In this document: positions 15,177 through 15,302 of the stretch, piece after piece | Layout: the number at the start of each line of letters is the position of its first letter | Numbering within the stretch: position 1 is the stretch's first letter | From: Pseudomonadota bacterium | GTDB lineage: Bacteria; Pseudomonadota; Gammaproteobacteria; Pseudomonadales; Oleiphilaceae | DNA length: 15,302 bases | Reading direction: 5' to 3' | Assembly: GCA_023430625.1 (NCBI GenBank) | Contig: JAEZAA010000030.1 | Coordinates: 1 to 15,302 of the forward strand | The notes under the pieces: generated by a model | Databases searched by the model: none | What the model was told of the DNA's origin: nothing | Seen by the model: only the letters and a program-made list of their open reading frames with translations | Translations under genes and position numbers: made by a program

Positions 15177-15302
15177 AGCGTCAGTTCTTAAGGTGGATGG
15201 AACCTGGTCGCGAAACCAAGCGGTTTGTCTACGTAACTATCTCACAGTAACTATCTCACAACCGTCACGAGCGGGTTCTGGACAAGGCGGACTGAGCACC
15301 GA
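15177..15302. promoter_or_regulatory. Upstream region of tpsA with a tandem repeat
   Basis: Up to the window edge, no gene is evident on either strand. It should hold the tpsA promoter. A minus-strand TTGTGA/TAGTTA pair 16 bases apart spans the tandem repeat and could be a weak promoter, but this is speculative. Confidence 0.35.
15233..15260. repeat. Perfect 14-base tandem repeat, two copies
   Basis: GTAACTATCTCACA is present twice without a gap at 15233-15246 and 15247-15260. On the tpsA strand it reads TGTGAGATAGTTAC twice. It ends 57 bases before the tpsA GTG. Direct repeats of this kind can be paired activator sites or a simple slippage duplication. Confidence 0.8.

Noticed and set aside
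15233..15260. TGTGA half-sites as a CRP-type operator
   Set aside because: The two TGTGA elements are in direct, not inverted, orientation, so they do not form the usual CRP dyad.
15233..15260. Repeat pair as the edge of a CRISPR array
   Set aside because: Copies are adjacent with no spacers and only 14 bases long.

Overview
The window looks like the chromosome of a free-living Gammaproteobacterium. It has a moderately GC-rich Gram-negative gene set: an OpgG/OpgH glucan pair, a YcgN-type cysteine-cluster protein, a YfiR-family periplasmic protein, a two-partner secretion system and a PEP-CTERM surface protein. The PEP-CTERM protein suggests an environmental, biofilm-forming organism. I cannot name the genus. 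No tRNA, rRNA, CRISPR array or insertion sequence is visible.

Left part (1-5005). A PEP-CTERM protein lacks only the first base of its start codon and is followed by a strong hairpin at 670-706. Facing it is a compact minus-strand operon: opgG, an unrecognised 84-residue gene, and a short-form opgH. opgG and the small gene are 2 bases apart, and the small gene overlaps opgH by ATGA. OpgG and OpgH make osmoregulated periplasmic glucans. The small gene between them is an unexplained candidate accessory factor.

Middle part (5006-8858). An orphan exported protein with a beta-barrel-like C terminus (+) faces a 69-residue hydrophobic small protein (-). Next come a DUF192 exported protein and a YnfM-like MFS exporter on the minus strand, then a 51-residue basic protein (-) absent from simple long-ORF lists, and ycgN (+).

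Right part (8883-15302). This is the most interesting region. The minus strand carries a probable operon: an outer-membrane TpsB (FhaC/HMW1B type) transporter, a YfiR-family periplasmic protein and a GT-B glycosyltransferase. Divergent from tpsB, on the plus strand, is a CHASE8-HAMP-GGDEF diguanylate cyclase resembling YfiN/TpbB. Facing the end of that cyclase, on the minus strand, is a very small TpsA of 362 residues. It is essentially a TPS secretion domain plus a short tail with a C-X9-C cysteine pair. My inference is a cyclic-di-GMP-linked surface module. YfiR would restrain the cyclase from the periplasm, TpsB would export and perhaps retain the mini-TpsA by a disulfide hook, and the glycosyltransferase might modify TpsA or make a surface glycan. 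The individual families are recognisable. The combination and the minimal TpsA are what deserve follow-up.
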